A DNA stretch of 64,000 bases from Methanorbis furvi (GTDB lineage: Archaea; Halobacteriota; Methanomicrobia; Methanomicrobiales; Methanocorpusculaceae): NCBI RefSeq assembly GCF_032714615.1, contig NZ_JAWDKA010000003.1:62001-126000 (forward strand), given 5' to 3'. The notes under the pieces are model-generated. The model was not told the origin of the DNA. It searched no databases and worked only from the letters and a program-made list of their open reading frames with translations. Made by a program: the position numbers and the translations under genes. Positions 34,690-43,108 of the stretch are shown here, piece after piece; the first letter of the stretch is position 1, and each line of letters begins with the position of its first letter.

Positions 34690-34985
34690 CTGAGTCGCCC
34701 ACGGAACACACTGACCACACGGAAATTTCACAGAAAAAGATCACGGGGCAGACGTGAACAGCACGGAAATAAATTATTTTCAATAATAGTTACTTGGTGC
34801 GATTTTTGAAACACGAAACAATACAAAACACACGAATGATTTAGCTCACAAAACTTCTATTTCAAATTCCGTGATGTTCACGTCTGCTCCGTGATCTTTT
34901 TCTGTGATATTCAGCGTGTTCCCGCGAAGCGGTAAGCAGGCCGCAGGCATGCGTTCCGCTTTTCCGTGGGCGACTCATCGATGAA
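34690..34985. repeat. CACGG-family inverted repeat (R7) with enlarged loop
   Basis: Left arm: CGCCCACGGAACACACTGAC and CACGGGGCAGACGTGAACA (about 34743-34761). Right arm: GATGTTCACGTCTGCTCCGT near 34872, then GAAGCGGTAAGCAGGCCGCA near 34926 and TTTTCCGTGGGCGACTC. Between the arms about 85 AT-rich bases (34779-34862) are not seen in other members. The gap up to nifB (34607-35077) holds nothing else but the nifB promoter. Confidence 0.85.
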
Positions 34986-35077
34986 AATACAAAGTCGCCC
35001 AAAAAACAGACACCCCCTGCATCATCGGGTGCCTTTTCACTTGGAATTATATAGGACCGTCTCCCATAGGATAAGTT

Positions 35078-35992
35078 ATGGTACATAGTGGCGAGACGCC
35101 GGCGCAGGAGCTGCCCTACGATCCGGAAACGCTCAGGCGCATCAATGAACATCCCTGCTACAGCCCCGAGGCACGGCACTCGTTCGGCCGCTGCCACGTA
35201 GCGGTCGCGCCAAAATGCAATATTCAGTGCAACTACTGTGTCCGTGACTTCGACTGTGTCAATGAGTCGCGGCCGGGCGTAACAAGTATGGTCTTAAAAC
35301 CAGGCGACGCACTTGAGCGCATCGATGAAGTTGTTTCCAAGATGAAGCACATCAAGGTGGTCGGCATTGCAGGCCCGGGCGATCCGCTGGCAAACCCTGA
35401 GACCTTTGAGACCCTGCGGCTGGTTCACGATAAATATCCTGACACGATTCTCTGCATCAGCACCAACGGTCTTCTGCTCCCCGACAAAATCGATGAGCTG
35501 GAAAAGTACGGTGTTCGAAACATCACGGTCACACTGAACGCGATTGATCCTGCGATCGGCGAAAAGATCTACTCCTTTGTTGAGTACGAGGGCAAAAAAT
35601 ATCACGGACGCGAGGGTGCTGAGCTGCTGCTCAAGCATCAGATGGCAGGCATTGAAGAGGCGGTCAGACGAAAAATGCTGGTTAAGATCAACACCGTCTA
35701 CGTCCCGGGAGTAAACGACACCCATATTCCTGAGATTGCCAAGAAAGTTGGCGCAATGGGCGTGTTCAACTTCAACATTATCCCGCTCATCCCCCAGTAC
35801 AAGTTCAAGGATATTGTTCCTCCGACACCTGCGGAAAAAGCACACATGCATGAGCTGTGCGCACCCTATGTCCGCCAGATGCGGCACTGTCAGCGCTGTC
35901 GTGCAGACGCTGTTGGTCTGCTCGGCAAAGATGTTCAGAACGAGTTCGGCTGCTGCGGCAAGGGCGACGGCTCCGGCGGCGGTTGCAACTGA
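35078..35992 (+). CDS. nifB: NifB-like radical SAM protein
   Basis: NifB joins Fe-S clusters into NifB-co, the precursor of nitrogenase cofactor. The 304-residue protein has the radical SAM motif Cys47-x3-Cys51-x2-Cys54, the NifB-type ending with conserved Cys residues (HCQRCRADAVGLLGKD, about 269-284) and a Gly/Cys-rich tail. It lacks the C-terminal NafY-like domain, which is usual in methanogens. No other nif gene is in the window. Confidence 0.88.
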   Translation: MVHSGETPAQELPYDPETLRRINEHPCYSPEARHSFGRCHVAVAPKCNIQCNYCVRDFDCVNESRPGVTSMVLKPGDALERIDEVVSKMKHIKVVGIAGPGDPLANPETFETLRLVHDKYPDTILCISTNGLLLPDKIDELEKYGVRNITVTLNAIDPAIGEKIYSFVEYEGKKYHGREGAELLLKHQMAGIEEAVRRKMLVKINTVYVPGVNDTHIPEIAKKVGAMGVFNFNIIPLIPQYKFKDIVPPTPAEKAHMHELCAPYVRQMRHCQRCRADAVGLLGKDVQNEFGCCGKGDGSGGGCN

Positions 35993-36056
35993 TTTTATCT
36001 TTTTTTTTAGTACATCCCGCGCGTATTTATAACAGTCCGGGAAATTTATCTCTATC

Positions 36057-37079
36057 ATGACTCTGATACGCACGATCGAAAAACTTGGTTTTCCGTTCGC
36101 TACCGAGAATCCTTTTCTCTTTTGTGCCCATCACAAAGATGCCTATCCGAAAGGAAACAAAAATCTCGGACCAGCCGTCTCCCTCGCCGGCCGCAATCTG
36201 GGAAATGACTTCACCCTTCGCGACGGGTTTCGGATGTATCACGGCCGCTCGGTTCCGGGATTTCCCGAACATCCGCATCGCGGATTTGAAACCGTCACCG
36301 TGACTATCAAAGGATATGTGGATCACTCAGACTCCATGGGGGCCGCCGGACGATATGGTGACGGCGATGTCCAGTGGATGACGGCCGGAGGAGGATGCCA
36401 GCATGCCGAGATGTTTCCCCTGATTCATCAGGATAAGGAAAACCCGCTCGAACTTTTTCAGATATGGCTGAACCTCCCAAAGAAGGACAAGTTCACCGAG
36501 CCGAACTACAAAATGCTCTGGTCTGAAGATATCCCCGAGGCAACGGTCACCGACTCGAAAGGCAGAGCCTCTCACGTCCGAATCATCGCCGGAACTTTTC
36601 AGGGTGTGAGGTCGCTCGATCCAGCGCCCGCATCATGGGCGGCGGATCCGAAAAATCAGGTACGAATTCTCCTCATCCGCATGGATCCTGAAGCAGAGCT
36701 CACACTGCCCGGAGTGTCTGAGTCGCTCTCCCGCAATCTCTACTTCTACTCTGGCGACACCATCACCATCGATGAAGAGCAGATTGCGCCGTATCACCGC
36801 ATCAGGCTCGCAGGCGATGCTGACGCAACAATTACTGCAGGATCCGATACCTGCCTCCTGCTGCTGTTGGAGGGCGAGCCGATTCACGAACCAGTCGTTC
36901 AGTACGGGCCCTTTGTGATGAACTCAAGCCAGGAAATTCATCAGGCATATCAGGATTATCAGAAAACCGGTTTTGGCGGATGGCCGTGGCCGGTATCTGA
37001 CCCGGTGCATGACACAGGAAAAAATCGGTTCGCGCAGTATGCGGACGGCAGGGTGGACAGGCGAGGCCCGGTTCACTGA
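36057..37079 (+). CDS. Pirin-family bicupin protein
   Basis: 340 residues, with two cupin domains. The metal motif of pirins, HPHRGFETVT, is at 72-81 (His72, His74), with a later His/Glu pair in GGGCQHAEM (about 110-118). Prokaryotic pirins include quercetin dioxygenases and regulators, and the role here is unknown. The gene is 64 bases after nifB and may have its own promoter. Confidence 0.9.
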   Translation: MTLIRTIEKLGFPFATENPFLFCAHHKDAYPKGNKNLGPAVSLAGRNLGNDFTLRDGFRMYHGRSVPGFPEHPHRGFETVTVTIKGYVDHSDSMGAAGRYGDGDVQWMTAGGGCQHAEMFPLIHQDKENPLELFQIWLNLPKKDKFTEPNYKMLWSEDIPEATVTDSKGRASHVRIIAGTFQGVRSLDPAPASWAADPKNQVRILLIRMDPEAELTLPGVSESLSRNLYFYSGDTITIDEEQIAPYHRIRLAGDADATITAGSDTCLLLLLEGEPIHEPVVQYGPFVMNSSQEIHQAYQDYQKTGFGGWPWPVSDPVHDTGKNRFAQYADGRVDRRGPVH

Positions 37080-37282
37080 TTCATATTTTTTTCAAACGCG
37101 AAGAGCGCAAATAGCGCGAATGAAAAAATCGCCAATGGCGATTTTTCAAAGAAAATTGGGAGCATCTGGGTTTCATGGATCAAATAATCATCCAAAAATA
37201 AAATAATATCATCAATCCCTCATAAATCGCCATTGGCAATTTTTTATTCGCGCTCTTCGCGTTTGAAAAAAAATATGAATCA
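37077..37282. terminator. Long inverted repeat between convergent genes
   Basis: The left arm 37077-37108 (TGATTCATATTTTTTTCAAA continuing to GAGCGC) and right arm 37250-37282 are near-perfect complements of about 32 bp. Inside, AAAATCGCCAATGGCGATTT and a shorter copy form smaller hairpins. Located between the pirin stop and the convergent small gene, with T-runs on each strand, it may end transcription from both sides. Confidence 0.6.
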
Positions 37283-37290
37283 AAAAAAAT

Positions 37291-37530
37291 TCAGTTGTCG
37301 ATGAACTCTCTGATCTTTGTAATCAGATACTCTTCCGCCTTTGCGGCCTCTTCGGGGCTGCCGCGGAATGCGATCAGTTCGCGTTCATCATTGACCATGT
37401 TCGCATAGCTCAGCGACCGCGTCACGCTCACCATCTCAAGATCAAACATCGCTGCAATATCGCGGATGATACTCCGCGGAGTTCCCGGAGGGATAACCAG
37501 ATCTACTTCCTCAATTTCCGTCATCAGCAT
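37291..37530 (-). CDS. Small conserved methanogen protein next to marker 14
   Basis: 79 residues, alpha/beta, with segments VDLVIPPGTPRSIIRDIAAM and EYLITKIREFIDN. No zinc or catalytic motif. The ATG at 37530 shares one base with the stop of the marker 14 gene, so they are translated in sequence. The family may be one of the methanogen-specific DUFs; I could not assign it. Confidence 0.7.
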   Translation of the reverse strand: MLMTEIEEVDLVIPPGTPRSIIRDIAAMFDLEMVSVTRSLSYANMVNDERELIAFRGSPEEAAKAEEYLITKIREFIDN

Positions 37531-39020
37531 TACCTCCCAATTTTCTGACGTTTTGCCATAATACATTTTCCGCCGCGGACTCCCCCGATCGGGCATTTCG
37601 GGTGGCCGAGGCTGTTCATACATCTGCCCATGAGTGCTGCCCCGCGGGCGAGACCATCGTCAACAAACACGAGATGCGACACCGGATCATCATAGAGATT
37701 GCGCTCGGTCACACCGTCCAGAATGTACTGCGGTTTGTTGCCAGAGATGATCGCACGGCCGGTAAAACCGATGGAACTGTTTGGCGGCAGAAGATTTCTC
37801 TCCCTGCACAGATCGATGATTTTGAGCGCAACTGCTGCACACAGCCGGTCGATAACCTCGCGGATAACATCCTTGCTCTCATTCTTCGCAAGCTCTGCAC
37901 CAATTGCTTCCAGTTCAGGAATTTTGTCGCCGTCGTGTCCCACATCGACACCGAGCAGATAAATTCCCGAAGCCTTCGCAACATCTGCGCAGACCGGCAC
38001 TTTTCCAAAATGCTTGCGGTCGGCCGGAACCTCGGTGATGTCAAGAACGGCCATGCACCGCTCCACATACGGCATCGCCTTCTTTGTGGCACGGCTCGCC
38101 GCAGGCTTACAGGTCTCGCCGAACAGATCCAGTGCGGTTCCTTTCTTTTTGTCCACAAGACCGGTTCCCCGGATGATCGCATCAGGAATTGCTCCCGCAA
38201 GACCGCAGAAGTTGCCGATCGTCTTTGCGAACGGACTTGCTGCATCAGGATCAACGTCACTCGTGATACGGCCGTCCAGTGTTGTGCCGAAGTCCATGGA
38301 GATGCAGGGATTGCGGAAATCGACCGGTGTCCACTTTGCTCCCTCTTTGATTCCTGCCATGGCAAGCTCGCCCTCCATCTCGTTTGCAACCATCTCAACA
38401 CCGGACGCTCCGGCAGGAGGAGTCACGCCAGCAACCGCACCGGTGAAGACTAATCTGTCAGCGAAGCTGAACTCACGAAGCTTTGGCGGCAGGTTGTCTT
38501 TGCCCATCGGCGGCGTCATCTTTTTTGGAGGAACGCCTGCTTCAAGACAGCCGTTCGCAAGAGCCACAATAAAATCTCCCACCTGATCAGGCGAGTCCAT
38601 TGCGGCGACAACACCTGTACTGCGCACCACGAAGTCGAGATCACCTTTGATGGTCAGATCAGCATCGCGGTGACACTGTATAAGAGTGTTTTTCACGAGT
38701 TCAGTGACCGACTCGCGGGTAAGCTCGGTTCCGTCCAGTGTTGTGCCGAACACCTGCTCTCCCGGCTTTGGCGCCCGAACGTCACGGCTCATCGAGACGG
38801 TTTTGTTGATAACATAGGACCTCCCCTCTTCAAGATCGGTTCCGGTAAGAATGCATTTGGTCGTCGTATTTCCCATCTCAACGGATGCAACGATGAAATA
38901 CGGCTTTGATTTGTATTCAGGAATGCTCATTCCCGCTCCGTGTCCGGTAACCGGTGGCGGAATGCTCTCCACAATCCACGGTTTCTTCGCGGTAAATCGG
39001 TCAAAAAAACCTGCCGTCAT
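37530..39020 (-). CDS. Methanogenesis marker protein 14
   Basis: A 496-residue protein matching the methanogenesis marker 14 family, found only in methanogens and relatives, with unknown biochemical function. VEMGNTTTKCILTG (about 34-47) resembles a nucleotide-binding phosphate-1 loop of the actin/hexokinase fold, and GFTGRAIISGNKP lies near 425. Glycine-rich CPIGGVRGGKC ends the protein. A start at 39020 (MTAGFFDRF) fits better than 39065. Confidence 0.88.
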   Translation of the reverse strand: MTAGFFDRFTAKKPWIVESIPPPVTGHGAGMSIPEYKSKPYFIVASVEMGNTTTKCILTGTDLEEGRSYVINKTVSMSRDVRAPKPGEQVFGTTLDGTELTRESVTELVKNTLIQCHRDADLTIKGDLDFVVRSTGVVAAMDSPDQVGDFIVALANGCLEAGVPPKKMTPPMGKDNLPPKLREFSFADRLVFTGAVAGVTPPAGASGVEMVANEMEGELAMAGIKEGAKWTPVDFRNPCISMDFGTTLDGRITSDVDPDAASPFAKTIGNFCGLAGAIPDAIIRGTGLVDKKKGTALDLFGETCKPAASRATKKAMPYVERCMAVLDITEVPADRKHFGKVPVCADVAKASGIYLLGVDVGHDGDKIPELEAIGAELAKNESKDVIREVIDRLCAAVALKIIDLCRERNLLPPNSSIGFTGRAIISGNKPQYILDGVTERNLYDDPVSHLVFVDDGLARGAALMGRCMNSLGHPKCPIGGVRGGKCIMAKRQKIGR

Positions 39021-39064
39021 ATTACAGAGAGTACTATTTCTGATTGATAAATAGGTTTGCATCA

Positions 39065-39215
39065 TTGATCACGAGCCGCCCACGCCACCCACGGAAAAGC
39101 GGAGCACACGGAAAAACATCACGGAGCAGACGAGAACATCACAGAAGTGAATTGTTTTTGGATTCCGTGAAGTTCCGTGTGTTCAGTGTTTATCGTGGGC
39201 TACGTGTGAATGAAT
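39065..39215. repeat. CACGG-family inverted repeat (R8)
   Basis: GCCCACGGAAAAGCGGAGC, CATCACGGAGCAGACGAGAA (about 39118-39137) and the right end TTCCGTGTGTTCAGTGTTTA with GTGGGC. The right TTCACGTCTG arm is missing, so this member is truncated like R3. It lies between the marker 14 and DUF1624 genes. Confidence 0.8.
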
Positions 39216-39240
39216 ACATCTGCGAGGATCATCCCAAACA

Positions 39241-39972
39241 TCAGAGCGGCGCAATACCCGCAAGCACAAGCACGCCGAAGATGATCGGATTATGAATCAG
39301 ATAAATGATGAGCGAATGTCTGCCGAGAAATGCCAGAGGGGACGCCGCACGCGGCATCTCGCCAAGCTTTTGCAAAAAGTACTGCCGCACACCACCTTTA
39401 TAGAAGACCATCCCAAGCGCAACACCAACAAGCATCACGCCAAACCAGGGGATGAGCGGTTCGTAGTCCAGCGATGCAAACCCGACCGGAGTTATGCCGA
39501 ACGGAATCAAAATCGCAGGACCTCTCACGAGTGAGAGAAGCGGCGAGATTGCAATGATCACAATCCCGAACGCTGCCGTGATCACTGGAGAAATCTTGAG
39601 AACCACAAACGGAATCGCAAGAATGGTTGCACAGCCGATTAAGTGGAGGATGCCAAACACCACCGGCTCAGCAGGAAAAAGAATCCATGACGCAATCGTG
39701 ATGACAACAGCAAAGCAGAGAATGTAGAGACCGCGGACAAACATTTTTTTTGCGGCTTTTGGAATGTTCGTCTCTTTTGCGGTGAAGAGAATAAGTGAAG
39801 CGCCGGCAATCGTCACAAACAAAAATGCAATTGGGGCCCCTGTCATCACATACGGATTAAACCAGGGAAGTATTTTCGGCGCAAAAAAACTCAGCTGGAA
39901 TAAAACATGATATGCGATCATCAGAAGAATTGCAATTCCGCGTGCCGCATCAAGTTCCCAGTACCGCGCCAT
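39241..39972 (-). CDS. DUF1624/HGSNAT-type membrane protein
   Basis: 243 residues with about seven membrane helices. The N-terminal ELDAARGIAILLMIAYHVLF (6-25) is the signature of the acyltransferase-like heparan-alpha-glucosaminide N-acetyltransferase/DUF1624 group, with a His in the first helix. The late LGRHSLIIYLIHNPI is also typical. Its substrate in the archaeal membrane is unknown. Confidence 0.85.
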   Translation of the reverse strand: MARYWELDAARGIAILLMIAYHVLFQLSFFAPKILPWFNPYVMTGAPIAFLFVTIAGASLILFTAKETNIPKAAKKMFVRGLYILCFAVVITIASWILFPAEPVVFGILHLIGCATILAIPFVVLKISPVITAAFGIVIIAISPLLSLVRGPAILIPFGITPVGFASLDYEPLIPWFGVMLVGVALGMVFYKGGVRQYFLQKLGEMPRAASPLAFLGRHSLIIYLIHNPIIFGVLVLAGIAPL

Positions 39973-40030
39973 GGCTAACTGCTTTTATGTTTCTCGGGAG
40001 TCCATATCTATTCACCGAAAGTGAGTTTTG

Positions 40031-40894
40031 ATGACTGACGAGCATATTATCGAAGCAATCGGCATGACCCGCGTGGTAATCCGTGATGGTGTTGTCGTGG
40101 AGACCGGCGAGCCGAAGATTCATTCATGCCCTCTTGCAAAACGGTTTGCAAAACCGGTGGACCCGATCACTTCCGCAGCGGTCGCGGACAACATCACTGC
40201 CCGCATCGACAGGTTTGGCATGTGCACGAAAAACCGTGAGGTCCTTGACAAGGAGACCTTTGTTCTGTTCGGTGCATCCGAACTGATGACCACCGGTCTT
40301 CGGACCGGCAGAATTGATGCGGCAGTCATTGCCTGTGATGGCGCCGGAACCGTCATCGTCAGATCTCCCGAGCTTGTGCAGGGCATCGGCGGACGAATGT
40401 CAGGACTTGTTTCGACCACACCGTATCCGGAGGTAATCGCACGAATTGAGGAGGCCGGAGGATTTGTCGTCAACAAAAAAACCGGTGCAATGGATGCACA
40501 CGCAGGACTTGCCAAGGCAAAAGAGATGGGCTGGACAAAGGTGGCGGTGACCATTGCCGGTTTTCAGCATGAACTTGCCGAAGAGATTCGTGCAACATAC
40601 CCGAATGCTCTGATCATCGCAGTCCACACCTCGTCGGTCGCCTCTCTTGAGGACGCTCTTCGTCTTGCGAAGGCTTCGGATCTGGTGTTCTCCTGTGCTT
40701 CAAAGTATGTCCGGGAAGCTGCAGCCTCCTGTGCCCTCGTGCAGGGCGGCGTCGGTGTTCCGGTGTTTGCCACATCAAAGCCCGGGAAAATGATCATCAT
40801 GGACAGGCTTATTGAAACGGATCAGCCGATCCTCGTGAAAAATACCAGACTTCCGGTAAGCGACATGGGAAGCATCCCGGATCCGCTTATCTAA
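40031..40894 (+). CDS. Methanogenesis marker protein 8
   Basis: The 287-residue protein matches methanogenesis marker 8 (DUF2099), confined to methanogens and possibly involved in methyl-coenzyme M reductase assembly or cofactor work, which is not proven. CPLAKRFAKPVDP near 35-46 and GMCTKNREVLD near 64-74 supply conserved Cys residues. ATG at 40031 is used; a TTG one codon earlier is less likely. It is divergent from the DUF1624 gene. Confidence 0.9.
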   Translation: MTDEHIIEAIGMTRVVIRDGVVVETGEPKIHSCPLAKRFAKPVDPITSAAVADNITARIDRFGMCTKNREVLDKETFVLFGASELMTTGLRTGRIDAAVIACDGAGTVIVRSPELVQGIGGRMSGLVSTTPYPEVIARIEEAGGFVVNKKTGAMDAHAGLAKAKEMGWTKVAVTIAGFQHELAEEIRATYPNALIIAVHTSSVASLEDALRLAKASDLVFSCASKYVREAAASCALVQGGVGVPVFATSKPGKMIIMDRLIETDQPILVKNTRLPVSDMGSIPDPLI

Positions 40895-40916
40895 AAAAAA
40901 TTATTTTTTTTATATT

Positions 40917-41174
40917 TTATTGATCTTCACACTTCGGCTCTTTTCGTGCCTTTATTGCATAGTATATGCCGGAGATGAGCATTGCAAGACCCAGCAGTCC
41001 GACCGCAATGCCGATGATGTCTCCTGCGATGGTGATGTACATCTCATTCATAATCACTTCTGATGTCGTGAGAAGATAGTTATTGAATGCCTGCAGTCCG
41101 AAGATTGAGAGGATGAGCGCGAACACTCCCCCAAAGATCAGTCCGCTGGGCTTTGTCTCGTACTTCTGAAACAT
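40917..41174 (-). CDS. Small two-helix membrane protein
   Basis: 85 residues with hydrophobic segments near 12-32 and 48-74. A charged tail (KARKEPKCEDQ) follows the second. No family recognised. It is convergent with the marker 8 gene, with T-rich DNA between them. Confidence 0.7.
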   Translation of the reverse strand: MFQKYETKPSGLIFGGVFALILSIFGLQAFNNYLLTTSEVIMNEMYITIAGDIIGIAVGLLGLAMLISGIYYAIKARKEPKCEDQ

Positions 41175-41265
41175 GATAATTGATACTCCTCGTTGAGGAT
41201 ATTTATAAATGTCGATGAAGACGAAAACATCTGAGACTGATGATAAAGAATATTTTGAAAAACAG

Positions 41266-41350
41266 TGCGAGGGATGGGATTCGAACCCAAGAACTACTAC
41301 TAGACTAGCCCCTCAAGCTAGCGCCGTTGACCTGGCTTGGCTACCCTCGC
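41266..41350 (-). tRNA. tRNA-Leu(GAG)
   Basis: On the minus strand GCGAGGG (41350-41344) pairs with the strand at 41273-41267, with discriminator A at 41266. The loop TTGAGGG between CTAGC and GCTAG gives anticodon GAG. The variable arm is long (about 14 nt), as in class II tRNAs. CCA is not encoded. Length 85. Confidence 0.94.
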
Positions 41351-41496
41351 ATTCTGGCTGAAAACTCATTCCGAGTCTGTCAGTGCGACCTATACATGTG
41401 GGTCATACTGGTTAATAAACCTACTGATGTTCAGGGATTTTGGTTTTTTCTGTATCCCTGCTGCCGCAAATCAGTACAAGGGTACTCGCAGAGGAT

Positions 41497-41507
41497 AGTA
41501 TAAATAC
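41497..41507 (+). promoter_or_regulatory. TATA box of the ACT-domain gene
   Basis: AGTATAAATAC lies about 28 bases before the ATG at 41532, so the transcript starts close to the start codon and the mRNA is nearly leaderless. Confidence 0.55.
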
Positions 41508-41531
41508 ATTCGTCGATACACAACTTTGTAC

Positions 41532-42032
41532 ATGTGGCGTACCATTCTCGAACCATTTTCTGACTCTCCATCGCAGCAGCGGGTTGTCAAGTTTCTTCTG
41601 GAGAGCGGCTTTGGTGTCAGCAAAACCGGAAAAGTTGCCGTCAACGGCATTGAGGTCTCAGCAACCGCAGTCGCCCGCGTTGTTGGTGTTGACCGGCGCG
41701 TTGTTGACACGACCGTCAAGAGAATTCTTGAGATGGATGATATCCGCGAGACCTTCTTCCACCTCCGCGTAACTCCTGACATTACGGATGTTGCAAAAAA
41801 TCTCGGGCTCTCGGTTGTAACCATTCTGCCGAAAAATGCCGGCGACAAAAATATTGTTGCATCAGCAGTCGCCGTGCTCGCTTCACACGATCTCCCGCTC
41901 CGCCAGATTTTTGTGACTGACCCCTACATCGCCGAGTCACCGCGGCTGGTGGTAATCATCGACGGAACCCTTCCGGCTGCTGCTATAGAAGATCTTCGTG
42001 CACTGCCTGCGGTTGCTTCGATTATATTGTAG
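41532..42032 (+). CDS. Helix-turn-helix protein with ACT-like domain
   Basis: The 166-residue protein has a winged-helix-like N-terminal half (about 12-70, with VSATAVARVVGVDRRVVDTT as recognition-helix region). The C-terminal half is an ACT-like ligand-binding domain (about 80-165). It resembles archaeal proteins predicted to sense amino acids, sometimes named allosteric regulators of homoserine dehydrogenase. Ligand and target are unknown. Confidence 0.75.
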   Translation: MWRTILEPFSDSPSQQRVVKFLLESGFGVSKTGKVAVNGIEVSATAVARVVGVDRRVVDTTVKRILEMDDIRETFFHLRVTPDITDVAKNLGLSVVTILPKNAGDKNIVASAVAVLASHDLPLRQIFVTDPYIAESPRLVVIIDGTLPAAAIEDLRALPAVASIIL

Positions 42033-42099
42033 GCAGGGACATTGCAGCACCGTCCACTGATGCTAATAAACGCTATTCGCGTTTCAAAATATTCGCCAA

Positions 42100-42200
42100 C
42101 ACGTAAAGTCCTATTCTGTGAAATTTCGTGTGTTCCTGCGAAGCGGTAAGCAGGTCGCAGGCATGCGTTTCGATTTTCCGTGGGCTGCTCAGACATAAAG
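42100..42200. repeat. CACGG-family half repeat (R9)
   Basis: Only the right half is present: TGTGAAATTTCGTGTGTTCC, then GAAGCGGTAAGCAGGTCGCA, GGCATGCG and TTTTCCGTGGGCTGCTC. No left arm can be seen before it, so it is either a remnant or a single-sided member. Confidence 0.7.
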
Positions 42201-42238
42201 ACACACCACGCGATAAACAATCAGATTAATTAGTTTCA

Positions 42239-42490
42239 GTGACGAACGATAAGGATATGGTATCCAGTATTGTCCTTCCAATAAAAAAGGTCAACTCTCT
42301 TGTAGACTCCAAGATCTCTGTTGAGATCAAGGACGAAGGCCGCAGGTTTGAGGGACGCCTTGTTGCAGTGGATGAGTACCTCAATCTTCACCTTGAAGAA
42401 GCAATCGAGGTCAGCGAGACCGCCCGCAGAAATCTCGGCACGGTCGTCATCCGCGGAAACAACATCCTGAGCATCTCCCCAATCAACTAA
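42239..42490 (+). CDS. Sm-like (LSm) RNA-binding protein
   Basis: 83 residues with both Sm motifs: FEGRLVAVDEYLNLHLEEA (about 38-56) for Sm1, and VVIRGNNILSI (about 69-79) for Sm2. Archaeal SmAPs form heptamers that bind U-rich RNA. The GTG at 42239 is used; an ATG at 42257 (MVSSIVLPIKK) also gives a complete fold. Six bases separate it from the next gene. Confidence 0.9.
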   Translation: MTNDKDMVSSIVLPIKKVNSLVDSKISVEIKDEGRRFEGRLVAVDEYLNLHLEEAIEVSETARRNLGTVVIRGNNILSISPIN

Positions 42491-42495
42491 ATCCC

Positions 42496-42855
42496 ATGAC
42501 AGCATCCCAGATGAGTGACCATGAAATTGCTGCACTTGCGCACATCCGGGCAAATCCCGAGGGTGTTCTGCAGAGCGAACTCTGGAAAGATCTTGGCCTT
42601 GACAGCAGAGCATGTTCGCGCGTCCTCAAAAAACTTGAGACCGGCGGACACATCGAACGTGTAGAGTGCCGTAGAGACGGCACCCGCACCTATCTCGTCA
42701 AAATAGCCAAAAAAGATGAAACAATTGACCCGATGCTTCTGATGGCAGGCGAGACAATTGTTCCGTGCGTTGCATGCGAGGAAGAGTGTAACGTCGAGCA
42801 CTGTAAAATGCTTGAAGACTGGGTCTACGAACTCGTCTTTTCGGAAATGGAATAA
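42496..42855 (+). CDS. Winged-helix protein with a C-terminal four-cysteine motif
   Basis: 119 residues. Residues 7-68 form a MarR-like winged helix (EGVLQSELWKDLGLDSRACS; the wing ECRRDGTRTYL). It is followed by Cys91-x2-Cys94-x3-Cys98-x4-Cys103, a set able to hold an Fe-S cluster or zinc. A winged helix plus C-terminal cluster recalls the archaeal RPC34-like proteins, but that link is a guess. It follows the Sm-like gene by five bases and probably shares its transcript. Confidence 0.7.
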   Translation: MTASQMSDHEIAALAHIRANPEGVLQSELWKDLGLDSRACSRVLKKLETGGHIERVECRRDGTRTYLVKIAKKDETIDPMLLMAGETIVPCVACEEECNVEHCKMLEDWVYELVFSEME

Positions 42856-42928
42856 GATTTTCCTTACTCGAAACTTTCTTTTTTTCTAATCGATATGTTA
42901 TTTTATGCCGGCGTTGATGTAGTACATC

Positions 42929-43108
42929 ATGTCACAGCGAGCCGCGGAAGCTCTTTTTACTGCTTTGTTTTCCTTAACAGATATACGCGCACTCCTTCGC
43001 GAGACCGCGCCCTCCCACGAGTTTGATGATGCACAAAAAGCCGACGCACAAAAATATCTGACAGCGGTCAAAAAACAGATCGCTATTCTTGAGGAGGAAC
43101 TCCTATGA
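42929..43108 (+). CDS. 59-residue protein coupled to SepCysS
   Basis: MSQRAAEALFTALFSLTDIR continues into two predicted helices, the second (KYLTAVKKQIAILEEELL) an amphipathic coiled-coil type. The stop TGA (43106-43108) overlaps the ATG of SepCysS (43105), and the ribosome binding site of SepCysS lies within its codons. In some methanogens a separate scaffold, SepCysE, joins SepRS and SepCysS; this peptide could be a short relative. That is inferred only from position. Confidence 0.65.
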   Translation: MSQRAAEALFTALFSLTDIRALLRETAPSHEFDDAQKADAQKYLTAVKKQIAILEEELL

